Positions 7,884 to 14,465 of a stretch of 15,591 bases of DNA are shown here, one piece after another. The notes beneath the pieces are model-generated. The model saw only the letters and a program-made list of their open reading frames with translations, made no database searches and was not told where the DNA came from. Location: assembly GCA_964352375.1 (NCBI GenBank), contig CAYGSA010000034.1, positions 1 to 15,591 on the forward strand. Direction: 5' to 3'. The position numbers were made by a program, and so were the translations under genes. How positions within the stretch are numbered: position 1 is the first letter of the stretch; each line of letters opens with the position of its first letter. This DNA comes from UBA1672 sp964352375. Lineage in GTDB: Bacteria; Pseudomonadota; Alphaproteobacteria; Micavibrionales; Micavibrionaceae.

Positions 7884-9074
7884 ATGTTGAATTATCCAAA
7901 TTTTTCTTTTGAAATCTCGACGCAAGATGAAAAATCAGGCGCACGGACTGGTGTTTTGCATACTCCGCATGGTGCGATTGAAACACCAAATTATATTTTC
8001 TGTGGGACGAAGGCGACAGTTAAAAATGTCTCGCCCGATCAGTTGGTTGAGGCGCAGACGGATATTATTCTCTCTAATACATATCATCTTATGCTTCAGC
8101 CGGGGGCGGATTTGATTGAGCAGATGGGTGGTTTGCATAAATTTATGAATTGGAATGGTCCTATGCTGACCGATAGTGGCGGGTTTCAGGTGTTCTCTTT
8201 GGGGGAGGGGACGATGGCGAATGAGATTAAAGGTAAGGCCAAGCAGGGGCATGAGAATAAGAATTTACTCTCGATTACGGAAGAGGGCTGCACGTTTAAA
8301 TCTTATATTGATGGTACAGTTATTAAGCTTACTCCTGAATATGCGATGGAGATACAACGTAAATTAGGGGCGGATTTACTGATGCAATTTGATGAATGTA
8401 CGCCGTATCATGTTGATAAGGATTATACGGCGCGTTCTATGGAGATGTCTATTCGCTGGGGAGATAGATGTTTGGCCGAATTTGAGCGCCACGACACGCA
8501 CGCGCAGGCGGTTTACGGGATTGTGCAAGGTGGTGTTTATTCCGATTTGCGTAAATTTTCGGCGGAGTATACGGCGGATCGTGCGTTTTTTGGAACAGCG
8601 ATTGGTGGATGTTTGGGGGGCACTGATCAAGAAATGTATGATGTTGTGGCGGCATCCGTGCCGCATATCCATCCAGAGCGGCCTGTTCATTTTTTAGGGA
8701 TTGGGCAGATTAAAGATGTTTTTCGTTTTGTCAGGCTTGGAATTGATACTTTTGATTGTGTTATTCCGACGCGTCTGGCACGTCATGGGAGTGCTTATGT
8801 CAAGGGTGAACAAAAAGAGACGATTAATCTAAAGAATGCGCGTTACCGCACGGATGAAACACCACTTGATTCAAATATCGGTATTGCGGCGTCGTCTCAA
8901 TTTTCCAAGGCTTATATTCATCATTTGCTTAAGGCGGATGAGCTTTTAGCGACGCAAATTTTGGCGCAGCATAACATTGCAACGATTAACATGTTGATGC
9001 GTGAGGTACGCGGTGCCATTCAGGCGGGGACACTTGATGTGCTGCAAAAAGAATGGTTGGGGAATATCGCCTAG
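7884..9074 (+). CDS. tgt: tRNA-guanine transglycosylase, variant lacking zinc cysteines
   Basis: Tgt (396 aa) swaps guanine-34 in GUN-anticodon tRNAs for a deazaguanine base during queuosine formation. Core motifs are present: DSGGFQVFSL (general acid/base Asp), LLMQFDECTPYH (base-recognition Asp), YGIVQGGVY, and the nucleophile region GIDTFDCVIPTRLARHGSA. Two differences stand out. The CxCxxC zinc motif aligns without gaps to NIGIAASSQ, so the three Cys are Ile332, Ile334 and Ser337, although the fourth ligand, His363 in AQHN, remains at the normal spacing of 26 residues. The usual GGLAVGE loop reads GGCLGGT (241-247), with Gly245 where preQ1-type bacterial enzymes have Val and queuine-using enzymes have Gly. 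The start ATG has AGGAA (7870-7874) 9 bases upstream. No other queuosine gene is in the window. Confidence 0.93.
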   Translation: MLNYPNFSFEISTQDEKSGARTGVLHTPHGAIETPNYIFCGTKATVKNVSPDQLVEAQTDIILSNTYHLMLQPGADLIEQMGGLHKFMNWNGPMLTDSGGFQVFSLGEGTMANEIKGKAKQGHENKNLLSITEEGCTFKSYIDGTVIKLTPEYAMEIQRKLGADLLMQFDECTPYHVDKDYTARSMEMSIRWGDRCLAEFERHDTHAQAVYGIVQGGVYSDLRKFSAEYTADRAFFGTAIGGCLGGTDQEMYDVVAASVPHIHPERPVHFLGIGQIKDVFRFVRLGIDTFDCVIPTRLARHGSAYVKGEQKETINLKNARYRTDETPLDSNIGIAASSQFSKAYIHHLLKADELLATQILAQHNIATINMLMREVRGAIQAGTLDVLQKEWLGNIA

Positions 9075-9150
9075 AGTGTGTTATATTTAACTCTTGCTTA
9101 AGTAGTTTTGTGTAATATTTAGTACATCAGGGATAAGGATTTGAGCAGCT

Positions 9151-10065
9151 ATGCCCCTAAAATATGAAGAAAATGAAAATTGGAATAGGCTGTTACCGGT
9201 TCTTGAGGAGCATGGTGACTGGTTTTTGTATGTCATGCAGTTTTTATTTTACCCTGATCAAGTTTCGGAATCTCCAGAAGGCAAAAGACCCACATCGTTC
9301 GCGCAGTGGGTTGTGGATTCAAATCGTTCAGGTTCTATTCAGACGGAAGTTATTGAGAATTTGACAACACTTCATCAGGATTTAGTTAAAAAATCTGATA
9401 TTTTGGTGCATGGAGTGAAAGCTCGTGGTGTCCAGCCTGAATGGGCTGAGTTTAGAAGTTTTGTTACGCTTTATGAGGAATTTGTGCACCATGTGAGGCG
9501 TTTGGAAAAAGATCTTGTTATTGAAGGTAGCGGCTATGACTCCCTGACGGGGCTTAGAAGTGAAGCGATGTTCAGTATTGACGTGAAGCGGGAGCTTGAC
9601 CGTTTGGAGCGTCAGGGGAAGAGTTTCTGTGTTGCGCTTGCCAGAATCGACAATTTTGAACTCGTTAAAAAAGGAGTTCAGAAATCTGAGGTCGATGGGT
9701 ATGTTAAGCTTATTTCAGGTTTAATTAAAATTAGTATCCGTTCTTTTGATGATGCTTATTATCTTGGGAATGATGAATTTTCACTTTGTTTGAAACAAGC
9801 TGATGTTTCGGGGGGGATTGCTGCTCTGGAGCGTTTGAAGCGCGAGCTTGAGTATCAAAAAATTATGGTGGATATTCCGGAGCGAGGTGAGAGTCTTCTT
9901 AGTATGTCTTGCTGCATTGTTGAGCCGACAACGAAAGACAAGCCCCATGATTTGATTTCGAATTTGCGAGATGATCTTGTGAATTTTGTCGATAAAGATG
10001 TTGATACCATATTGAAATATCATGAGCTTAGCCCTTTGCAGCGTTATGTTCAGGACGGCAAATAA
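9151..10065 (+). CDS. Degenerate DgcZ-like protein (CZB-like domain plus inactive GGDEF)
   Basis: The C-terminal half (about residues 130-300) is a GGDEF domain, beginning at the classic DSLTGLRS. The catalytic motif reads GNDEF (206-210), and the metal-binding DxDxF strand reads RIDNFE, with Arg165 for the first Asp; the substrate-binding N and D that follow are also lost. Diguanylate cyclase activity is therefore unlikely. However, RSFD (197-200) stands at exactly the RxxD inhibitory-site position, so c-di-GMP binding is possible. The N-terminal helical half resembles the CZB zinc sensor of E. coli DgcZ in layout: His21 before DW, a TSFAQW segment where CZB has CxxGxW, and His75 in TLHQDL. 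Two of the four zinc ligands look replaced (Thr48, Val79). There is no signal peptide or membrane segment. A histidine kinase gene follows after 32 bases and is probably co-transcribed. Confidence 0.82.
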   Translation: MPLKYEENENWNRLLPVLEEHGDWFLYVMQFLFYPDQVSESPEGKRPTSFAQWVVDSNRSGSIQTEVIENLTTLHQDLVKKSDILVHGVKARGVQPEWAEFRSFVTLYEEFVHHVRRLEKDLVIEGSGYDSLTGLRSEAMFSIDVKRELDRLERQGKSFCVALARIDNFELVKKGVQKSEVDGYVKLISGLIKISIRSFDDAYYLGNDEFSLCLKQADVSGGIAALERLKRELEYQKIMVDIPERGESLLSMSCCIVEPTTKDKPHDLISNLRDDLVNFVDKDVDTILKYHELSPLQRYVQDGK

Positions 10066-10097
10066 GTTTTTTATTATTGCTGCAGTGTGTTTATCTT

Positions 10098-11615
10098 ATG
10101 AAAATTACTGAAGATGTTTTTCATACTTTCTTGAACAGCATTCCAATGCCTCGATTTATTGTTAGTTTAGAGGATCGTTTGGCAGCTAATGTCTTATATG
10201 TGAATGATGCGGCTGTTCGGTATTTTGATGCGGCGCGCCTTCATATTGTTGGTGCGAAAGTGGTTGATTTTATGGCGGCTGAAACGGCGCGGCATTTTGA
10301 GCAATCTTTTCAGGTATGTGTTTCTCGAAAAAGAATTGTTTCAGTTCAGTCTGTGATCACAGATGTTAATGACTCTTCTGAACTTTTTAGTTTTTGGGTT
10401 AGTCCTGTTACTGATAGTGCTGGTGATGTTGTTTATCTTGATGTGATTGGTCAGCTTGATAGCCGCCAGCATTCATTGCTGCAGCGCGAGCGTGATGATG
10501 CTGTATCGTTTCTGGCTTCGGTTTTTGAAGTGAGTGAGGTCGGGATTATTGTTTCAGACGCTGTCGGTAAAGTTGTGCGAGTGAATGATAGTTTTCTTAG
10601 GACTTATGGTTGGTCGCGTGATGATATTGTGGGGGATAGTTTTGTTTCATTGATTGCCGAAGATGATCGTGAGCGGATGCGCGTTAATCACAAGAAGTTT
10701 ATGAGCGTGGATATGCGTAGCAGCGGTGAAACGAAGGTCATGCGAAAGGATGGCGGGGTTGCGAATGTTCTGTTTACGTCTGCGACGCTGAATCTTAGTC
10801 AAAACCGTAAGTTTCTTATTTCTACTGTAATGGATATCACTTTGCGTAAGCAGATGGAGGAGTCTTTCAAAGTTGCGAGGAATCAGGCAGATTCTTCTAA
10901 TCGTTCGAAATCAAATTTTCTTGCGAATATGAGCCATGAATTGCGGACACCGTTGAATGCGATAATAGGGTTTTCTGAGCTTATGATTAAGGGCACCTTT
11001 GGTGCAGTCGGAAATGAGAAATATCAAGAGTATCTTGAAGACATTCATATGAGCGCAGGGCATTTGCTGGATATTATCAATGAAGTTCTTGATATGTCCA
11101 AGATTGAGGCGGGACGTTTGGAGCTGATTGAAGAAAATTTTGATATTGGTGACATTATTTCTTCTGTTTGCCGTATGGTCAGTTCACGTGTTTTTGCAAG
11201 TAACATTGAGCTTGTTATTGATATAGAAGATGGTTTGCCGCTGGTGTTTGCAGATTACAGGTTGATTAGGCAGGTTCTTATTAACCTGGTTTCGAATGCT
11301 ATTAAATTTTCGCCTGCAGGATCGGAGATTAAGGTGAACGCAAAACGTGCGCCTAAGAATAAGGGGCTGATTATTTCTGTCATAGATTGTGGTGTTGGGA
11401 TTGCAGAAGATAAGATCGCCAAAGCGCTTGAGCCATTTGGGCAGGTTGATGACAACCCTGATCAGCGGCATATTCATAATCAGGGGACGGGGCTTGGTTT
11501 ACCTCTTGCGAAGGCCATGGTCGAGATGCACGGTGGAAAATTCTTAATTAAATCAAAAGTTGGTGTTGGTACTACTGCAAGTTTTACTCTTCCCAGTCCA
11601 AGGATCATTTTTTAG
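10098..11615 (+). CDS. Soluble PAS-PAS hybrid-free histidine kinase, PleC/DivJ-like
   Basis: The kinase (505 aa) has no membrane segment, so it should be cytosolic. Two PAS-type sensor domains (about 10-130 and 135-250; the second has GIIVSDAVGKVVRVNDSFLR) precede the HisKA domain, where FLANMSHELRTPLNAIIGFS carries the phosphorylated His280. The segment YQEYLEDIHMSAGHLLDIIN, followed by EVLDMSKIEAGRLEL, is typical of alphaproteobacterial PleC/DivJ-type kinases. The ATPase domain shows the N-box (INLVSNAIKFSP), G1 (DCGVGIAEDK), an EPFGQVD lid element and G2 (QGTGLGLPLAKAM). There is no receiver domain, and no response-regulator gene lies in the window, so it is an orphan kinase here. A TTG at 10077 would lengthen it by 7 residues; the ATG at 10098 is preferred because PAS-like sequence begins there, though neither has a strong ribosome site. 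Confidence 0.92.
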   Translation: MKITEDVFHTFLNSIPMPRFIVSLEDRLAANVLYVNDAAVRYFDAARLHIVGAKVVDFMAAETARHFEQSFQVCVSRKRIVSVQSVITDVNDSSELFSFWVSPVTDSAGDVVYLDVIGQLDSRQHSLLQRERDDAVSFLASVFEVSEVGIIVSDAVGKVVRVNDSFLRTYGWSRDDIVGDSFVSLIAEDDRERMRVNHKKFMSVDMRSSGETKVMRKDGGVANVLFTSATLNLSQNRKFLISTVMDITLRKQMEESFKVARNQADSSNRSKSNFLANMSHELRTPLNAIIGFSELMIKGTFGAVGNEKYQEYLEDIHMSAGHLLDIINEVLDMSKIEAGRLELIEENFDIGDIISSVCRMVSSRVFASNIELVIDIEDGLPLVFADYRLIRQVLINLVSNAIKFSPAGSEIKVNAKRAPKNKGLIISVIDCGVGIAEDKIAKALEPFGQVDDNPDQRHIHNQGTGLGLPLAKAMVEMHGGKFLIKSKVGVGTTASFTLPSPRIIF

Positions 11616-11630
11616 TTTTTACTAAATAGC

Positions 11631-11658
11631 TTGACCAAACTTATGTGCTCTTTATGAT
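11631..11658 (+). promoter_or_regulatory. Probable sigma-70-type promoter of the fur-family operon
   Basis: TTGACC (11631-11636), a 16-base spacer and TATGAT (11653-11658) form a near-consensus promoter. Transcription would start near 11665, about 27 bases before the GTG start of the Fur-family gene. Confidence 0.6.
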
Positions 11659-11691
11659 GATATTATATTGTTAACATATGGGAGTATGATT

Positions 11692-12105
11692 GTGTCTGAT
11701 CTTGAGCAACGCTGTGTTGAGGCTGGTTTGAAAATGACCGGGCAGAGAAAGACTATCCTCAAAGTGTTGGGTGAATCGGATGATCATCCTTCTGTTGAGG
11801 ATGTTTATGATCGTGCGAGAAAAATTGATAAATCTGTCAGTATTGCGACGGTATACCGTACTCTAAGTTTGCTTGATGAACTTGATCTTGTTATTCGTCA
11901 CGAGTTTCAGGAGGGGTATTCCCGTTATGAACTCAATTGGGACCATCATCATCATTTGGTTGATCTTGAAACAGGCAAGGTTATTGAATTCCAGAATGAA
12001 GAGATGGAGCGGCTCAAGGTGCAGATTGCTAAAGATTTGGGTTATGATTTGGTGGATCATCGTCTTGAGTTGTATGGGAAGAAAATCAAGAAGGGTAAAA
12101 AGTAA
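11692..12105 (+). CDS. Fur-family metal-responsive transcriptional regulator
   Basis: The protein (137 aa) has the winged-helix DNA-binding domain of the Fur family (LKMTGQRKTILKVLGESDDH, then the recognition helix SIATVYRTLSLLDEL) and the dimerization/metal domain (DHHHHLVDLETGKVIEF and VDHRLELYG). The paired Cys of E. coli Fur after HHDHLI are absent (DLET here), so the structural zinc site is missing, as is common in alphaproteobacterial Fur/Mur proteins. The usual HHDH metal motif is HHHH. I chose the GTG at 11692 because GGGAG (11680-11684) is 7 bases upstream and SDLEQRC is the family's normal start; TTG at 11668 or ATG at 11686 fit less well. It heads a five-gene operon with its own promoter. 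Whether it senses iron, manganese or heme (Fur, Mur or Irr) cannot be decided. Confidence 0.93.
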   Translation: MSDLEQRCVEAGLKMTGQRKTILKVLGESDDHPSVEDVYDRARKIDKSVSIATVYRTLSLLDELDLVIRHEFQEGYSRYELNWDHHHHLVDLETGKVIEFQNEEMERLKVQIAKDLGYDLVDHRLELYGKKIKKGKK

Positions 12106-12329
12106 TGTCGTGTCATATTCCTGTCCAAGAAGGTGTCAGAGAGCCTAAAGATTGTAAATGTTATGGTGCGGTTATGCGTGCTTATGGGAGCCTAAGAAAA
12201 TCTGGTGTGCCGCAGAGCTTTGCTCTGGATGCTGCGCGTATTGTTTATGGGTATCACCATCCAGAGGATAGCAAAGAAGATCAATGTTTGACGGTTGAGC
12301 GTTGGATTAATCAAGGGAGCCTGCATTGA
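12105..12329 (+). CDS. Conserved small protein of unknown function, Cys near N-terminus
   Basis: This 74-aa protein begins MSCHIPVQEGVREPKDCKCY and contains three Cys (residues 3, 17 and 19), a helical centre (AVMRAYGSLRKSG, then SFALDAARIVYGYHHPE) and a basic/aromatic end (LTVERWINQG). The ATG shares its A with the fur-family stop codon (TAATG), so the two are probably translationally coupled, and its own stop overlaps the DUF1491 start. I cannot name a domain for it. The clustered Cys and His residues could bind metal, but that is a guess. The packing and protein-like composition make it a real gene. Confidence 0.8.
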   Translation: MSCHIPVQEGVREPKDCKCYGAVMRAYGSLRKSGVPQSFALDAARIVYGYHHPEDSKEDQCLTVERWINQGSLH

Positions 12330-12664
12330 GTGATAGTCGTTTACCAGTCCACCTATGGATAGATGCGCAGTTAAAGCCCCTTAATGATAGAGGGGTTTTT
12401 TATTATATTCAGCAGCGCGGGGAAAAGAATTCAGGTGTTATCCTTTTAAAGTTAAATGGGTTACATGGAGCGTGTAAATTGCTTATACAGCAGCGTGATT
12501 TAGAGGGTGATTTGGGGTGGATGCGTGTATTGGGGAAAGAACAGGTTGAAGAAGATGAGGCGGATGCGTATATTGAGCGCGCAAGATCGCGTGATCCTGA
12601 TCTTTGGGTTATTGAAATTGAGGATACGCAGATGCAAAACCCCTTTGAAGGAAAGGCAATTTAG
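12326..12664 (+). CDS. DUF1491 family protein
   Basis: This 112-aa protein matches the DUF1491 pattern: an N-terminal RLPVHLWIDAQL, a centre with GVILLKLNG and GDLGWMRVLG, and the hallmark end DEADAYIERARSRDPDLWVI. It is a small cytosolic protein of unknown function found mainly in alphaproteobacteria. The start is a TTG at 12326 that overlaps the previous stop (TTGA); GGGAG (12314-12318) sits 7 bases before it, and the family begins right before RLP, so this start is well supported even though it is not ATG. The stop directly abuts the ATG of the next gene. Confidence 0.9.
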   Translation: MSDSRLPVHLWIDAQLKPLNDRGVFYYIQQRGEKNSGVILLKLNGLHGACKLLIQQRDLEGDLGWMRVLGKEQVEEDEADAYIERARSRDPDLWVIEIEDTQMQNPFEGKAI

Positions 12665-12781
12665 ATGAAAAAGCTCTTTTTGTTGGCTGTTGTGACGGTA
12701 TCTCTTGGTGCGTGTTCTACGATTGAGGGTATTGGTGAAGATATCTCTGCAGGCAGCCGCGCTGTGCAAAGAAATTTATAA
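12665..12781 (+). CDS. Entericidin-like small lipoprotein
   Basis: A 38-aa reading frame begins with the ATG directly after the DUF1491 stop, with AAAGG (12652-12656) 8 bases upstream. It reads MKKLFLLAVVTVSLGACSTI: a basic start, a hydrophobic core and the lipobox LGAC, so Cys17 is likely lipidated. The mature part (EGIGEDISAGSRAVQRNL) has the short Gly/Asp/Ala pattern of entericidin A/B-type lipoproteins, seen as IxGxGxDIxxxG. In Enterobacteria entericidins form a toxin/antidote pair; here there is a single gene inside an operon, so a toxin role should not be assumed. It ends 3 bases before prfC. Confidence 0.8.
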   Translation: MKKLFLLAVVTVSLGACSTIEGIGEDISAGSRAVQRNL

Positions 12782-12784
12782 TTT

Positions 12785-14362
12785 ATGTCTCACCTCTCTA
12801 GCGTTATTCAAAATCGCCGTACGTTCGGTATTATTTCGCATCCGGATGCGGGTAAGACGACGCTGACTGAAAAGCTTTTGCTTTTTGGAGGAGCGATTGA
12901 GCTTGCCGGTGCTGTAAAGGCCAAGGGAGAGCGTCGCCGTGCGCGCTCTGACTGGATGAAGGTTGAGCAAGAGAGAGGGATTTCTGTTGCGTCTTCTGTT
13001 ATGACGTTCGTCAATGAGGGGATTACTTATAACCTTCTTGATACGCCTGGTCATGAGGATTTTTCCGAGGATACTTACAGAACTCTTACGGCAGTAGATA
13101 GTGCGATTATGGTGCTTGATTGCGCGAAGGGTATAGAGACGCAAACTCTTAAGCTGTTTGAGGTGTGTCGTCTGCGTGATATTCCGATAATTACCTTTAT
13201 CAATAAAATGGACCGTGAAGGGCTAGACCCTTTTGATTTGTTGGACGAGGTTGAGCAGAAGTTAGCGCTTGAAATTGTGCCCGCCAGTTGGCCGATTGGT
13301 ATGGGGCATGATTTTAAGGGGTGCTATAATCTGCTTGAAGATAAGCTTGTGCTGTTTGATCGCAGTAAGGGGGAAGCCTTGATGCAGGCGGTTGAATGTT
13401 CTGGTTTGGATGACCCTAAAATTGATAAATTGATTCCTGCGGTACAGGCTGCAAAGTTGCGCGAAGATGTGGAGATGGTGCGTGGGGTTTTTCCTGCGTT
13501 TGATTTGGATAGTTATCTGAGTGGTGGCATGACTCCGGTGTTTTTCGGGAGTGCCGTGAATAATTTCGGTGTACGGGAATTGCTGGGTGGTCTTGCAAAG
13601 TTTGCGCCATCGCCGCGTCATCAACCGACAGAGGAGCGTGATATTGATCCAGAAGAGCCAAAAGTTACGGGGTTTATTTTTAAAATTCAAGCAAATATGG
13701 ACCCTAAGCATCGTGATCGCATCGCTTTTACGCGGATTTGTTCGGGTCAGTTCCGTAAGGGGATGAAGCTTAAGCATGTGCGCTCAGGTAAGACTTTGAC
13801 AATGCATTCGCCGCAATTGTTTTTGGCGCAAGACCGTGCGTCTGCTGATGAGGCATATGCCGGCGATATAATAGGTCTTCCGAATTATGGTGGTCTTCGG
13901 ATTGGCGATGCGCTCACTGAGGGGGAAGATTTGGTTTTTACGGGTATTCCCAGCTTTGCGCCTGAATATATGCAACGTGCACGGGCGGAAGATCCGCTGA
14001 AGGCCAAGCATTTGGGGAAGGCGCTGGTGCAGCTGGCTGAGGAAGGCGCGGCAAAGGTGTTTAAGCCTTATAGTGACCCTGATTGGGTTGTTGGTGTTGT
14101 TGGGCCGTTGCAGTTTGATGTGCTGCGTGATCGTATTCGTACGGAATATGAAATTCCAGTGAAGTTTGAGGCGACGTCGCTTTATACGGCGCGCTGGGTG
14201 TCTTGTGATGACGCGGGCAAGCTCAAGGCTTTTATTGATGCGAACCAAACGGCGATCGCGCTTGATCATGATGATGACCCTGTGTTTATGGCGCGTAATG
14301 CGTGGCATTTACAGGACGCGGAAGAGAAGTTTTCTGACATTCGCTTTACGGCGACGAAATAG
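12785..14362 (+). CDS. prfC: Peptide chain release factor 3 (RF3)
   Basis: RF3 (525 aa) is the translational GTPase that removes RF1 and RF2 from the ribosome after termination. GTPase motifs are intact: G1 SHPDAGKTTLTE (about 18-29), the switch/effector area RGISVASSVMTF, G3 DTPGHEDFSEDTYRTL (starting at 86) and G4 NKMDRE (starting at 140). The C-terminal part includes the RF3-typical GPLQFDVLRDRIRTEYEIPV. Length matches the family. It is the last gene of the packed operon that begins with the Fur-family regulator. No clear ribosome site precedes its ATG, only 3 bases after the previous stop, so translational coupling is likely. Confidence 0.97.
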   Translation: MSHLSSVIQNRRTFGIISHPDAGKTTLTEKLLLFGGAIELAGAVKAKGERRRARSDWMKVEQERGISVASSVMTFVNEGITYNLLDTPGHEDFSEDTYRTLTAVDSAIMVLDCAKGIETQTLKLFEVCRLRDIPIITFINKMDREGLDPFDLLDEVEQKLALEIVPASWPIGMGHDFKGCYNLLEDKLVLFDRSKGEALMQAVECSGLDDPKIDKLIPAVQAAKLREDVEMVRGVFPAFDLDSYLSGGMTPVFFGSAVNNFGVRELLGGLAKFAPSPRHQPTEERDIDPEEPKVTGFIFKIQANMDPKHRDRIAFTRICSGQFRKGMKLKHVRSGKTLTMHSPQLFLAQDRASADEAYAGDIIGLPNYGGLRIGDALTEGEDLVFTGIPSFAPEYMQRARAEDPLKAKHLGKALVQLAEEGAAKVFKPYSDPDWVVGVVGPLQFDVLRDRIRTEYEIPVKFEATSLYTARWVSCDDAGKLKAFIDANQTAIALDHDDDPVFMARNAWHLQDAEEKFSDIRFTATK

Positions 14363-14371
14363 ATTTATCCC

Positions 14372-14400
14372 TTGCATCTGATTCCCTAAAATGTGATATA
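14372..14400 (+). promoter_or_regulatory. Probable promoter of the suf operon
   Basis: TTGCAT (14372-14377), a 17-base spacer and GATATA (14395-14400), preceded by TG in an extended -10 arrangement. It lies in the 103-base gap between prfC and the Rrf2 gene and directly before the two inverted repeats described here. Confidence 0.45.
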
Positions 14401-14401
14401 T

Positions 14402-14418
14402 AGTACTAAGTTTGTACT
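14402..14418. promoter_or_regulatory. Inverted repeat, possible Rrf2 operator
   Basis: AGTAC (14402-14406) pairs with GTACT (14414-14418); the inner AA and TT also pair, around a central G at 14410. It covers the expected transcription start of the Rrf2-suf promoter. An operator for the adjacent Rrf2-family protein is a reasonable inference from the position, not from a known motif. Confidence 0.5.
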
Positions 14419-14425
14419 GTATTGA

Positions 14426-14446
14426 TATTGAGATTTATTCTCAATA
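14426..14446. promoter_or_regulatory. Perfect inverted repeat resembling a Fur box
   Basis: TATTGAGA (14426-14433) and TCTCAATA (14439-14446) form a perfect 8-bp dyad with a 5-base centre. The bottom-strand core (complement of 14429-14443) matches 11 of the 14 defined positions of the 7-1-7 Fur pattern TGATAATnATTATCA. It stands between the promoter and the ribosome site AAGGGG (14451-14456) of the Rrf2 gene, where a bound repressor would block transcription. Confidence 0.5.
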
Positions 14447-14465
14447 ACTTAAGGGGTCATTTTTA

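Noticed and set aside
9094..9118. TTGCTT...TAATAT as a promoter for the GGDEF-kinase pair
   Set aside because: The spacer is only 13 bases, too short for a normal sigma-70 promoter; the true promoter is not evident.
11611..11626. TTTAGT-TTTT-ACTAAA hairpin at the end of the kinase gene as a terminator
   Set aside because: AT-only short stem apart from one G-C pair, no T-run downstream, and it overlaps the stop codon; too weak to call.
11669..11676. TGTTAACA palindrome between the promoter and start of the Fur-family gene as an operator
   Set aside because: Eight bases are too few in AT-rich DNA, and it does not match a Fur or Irr box.
13262..13777. 171-codon open frame on the minus strand inside prfC
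   Set aside because: It is antisense to the well-conserved RF3 frame, has basic, low-quality composition and no family resemblance.
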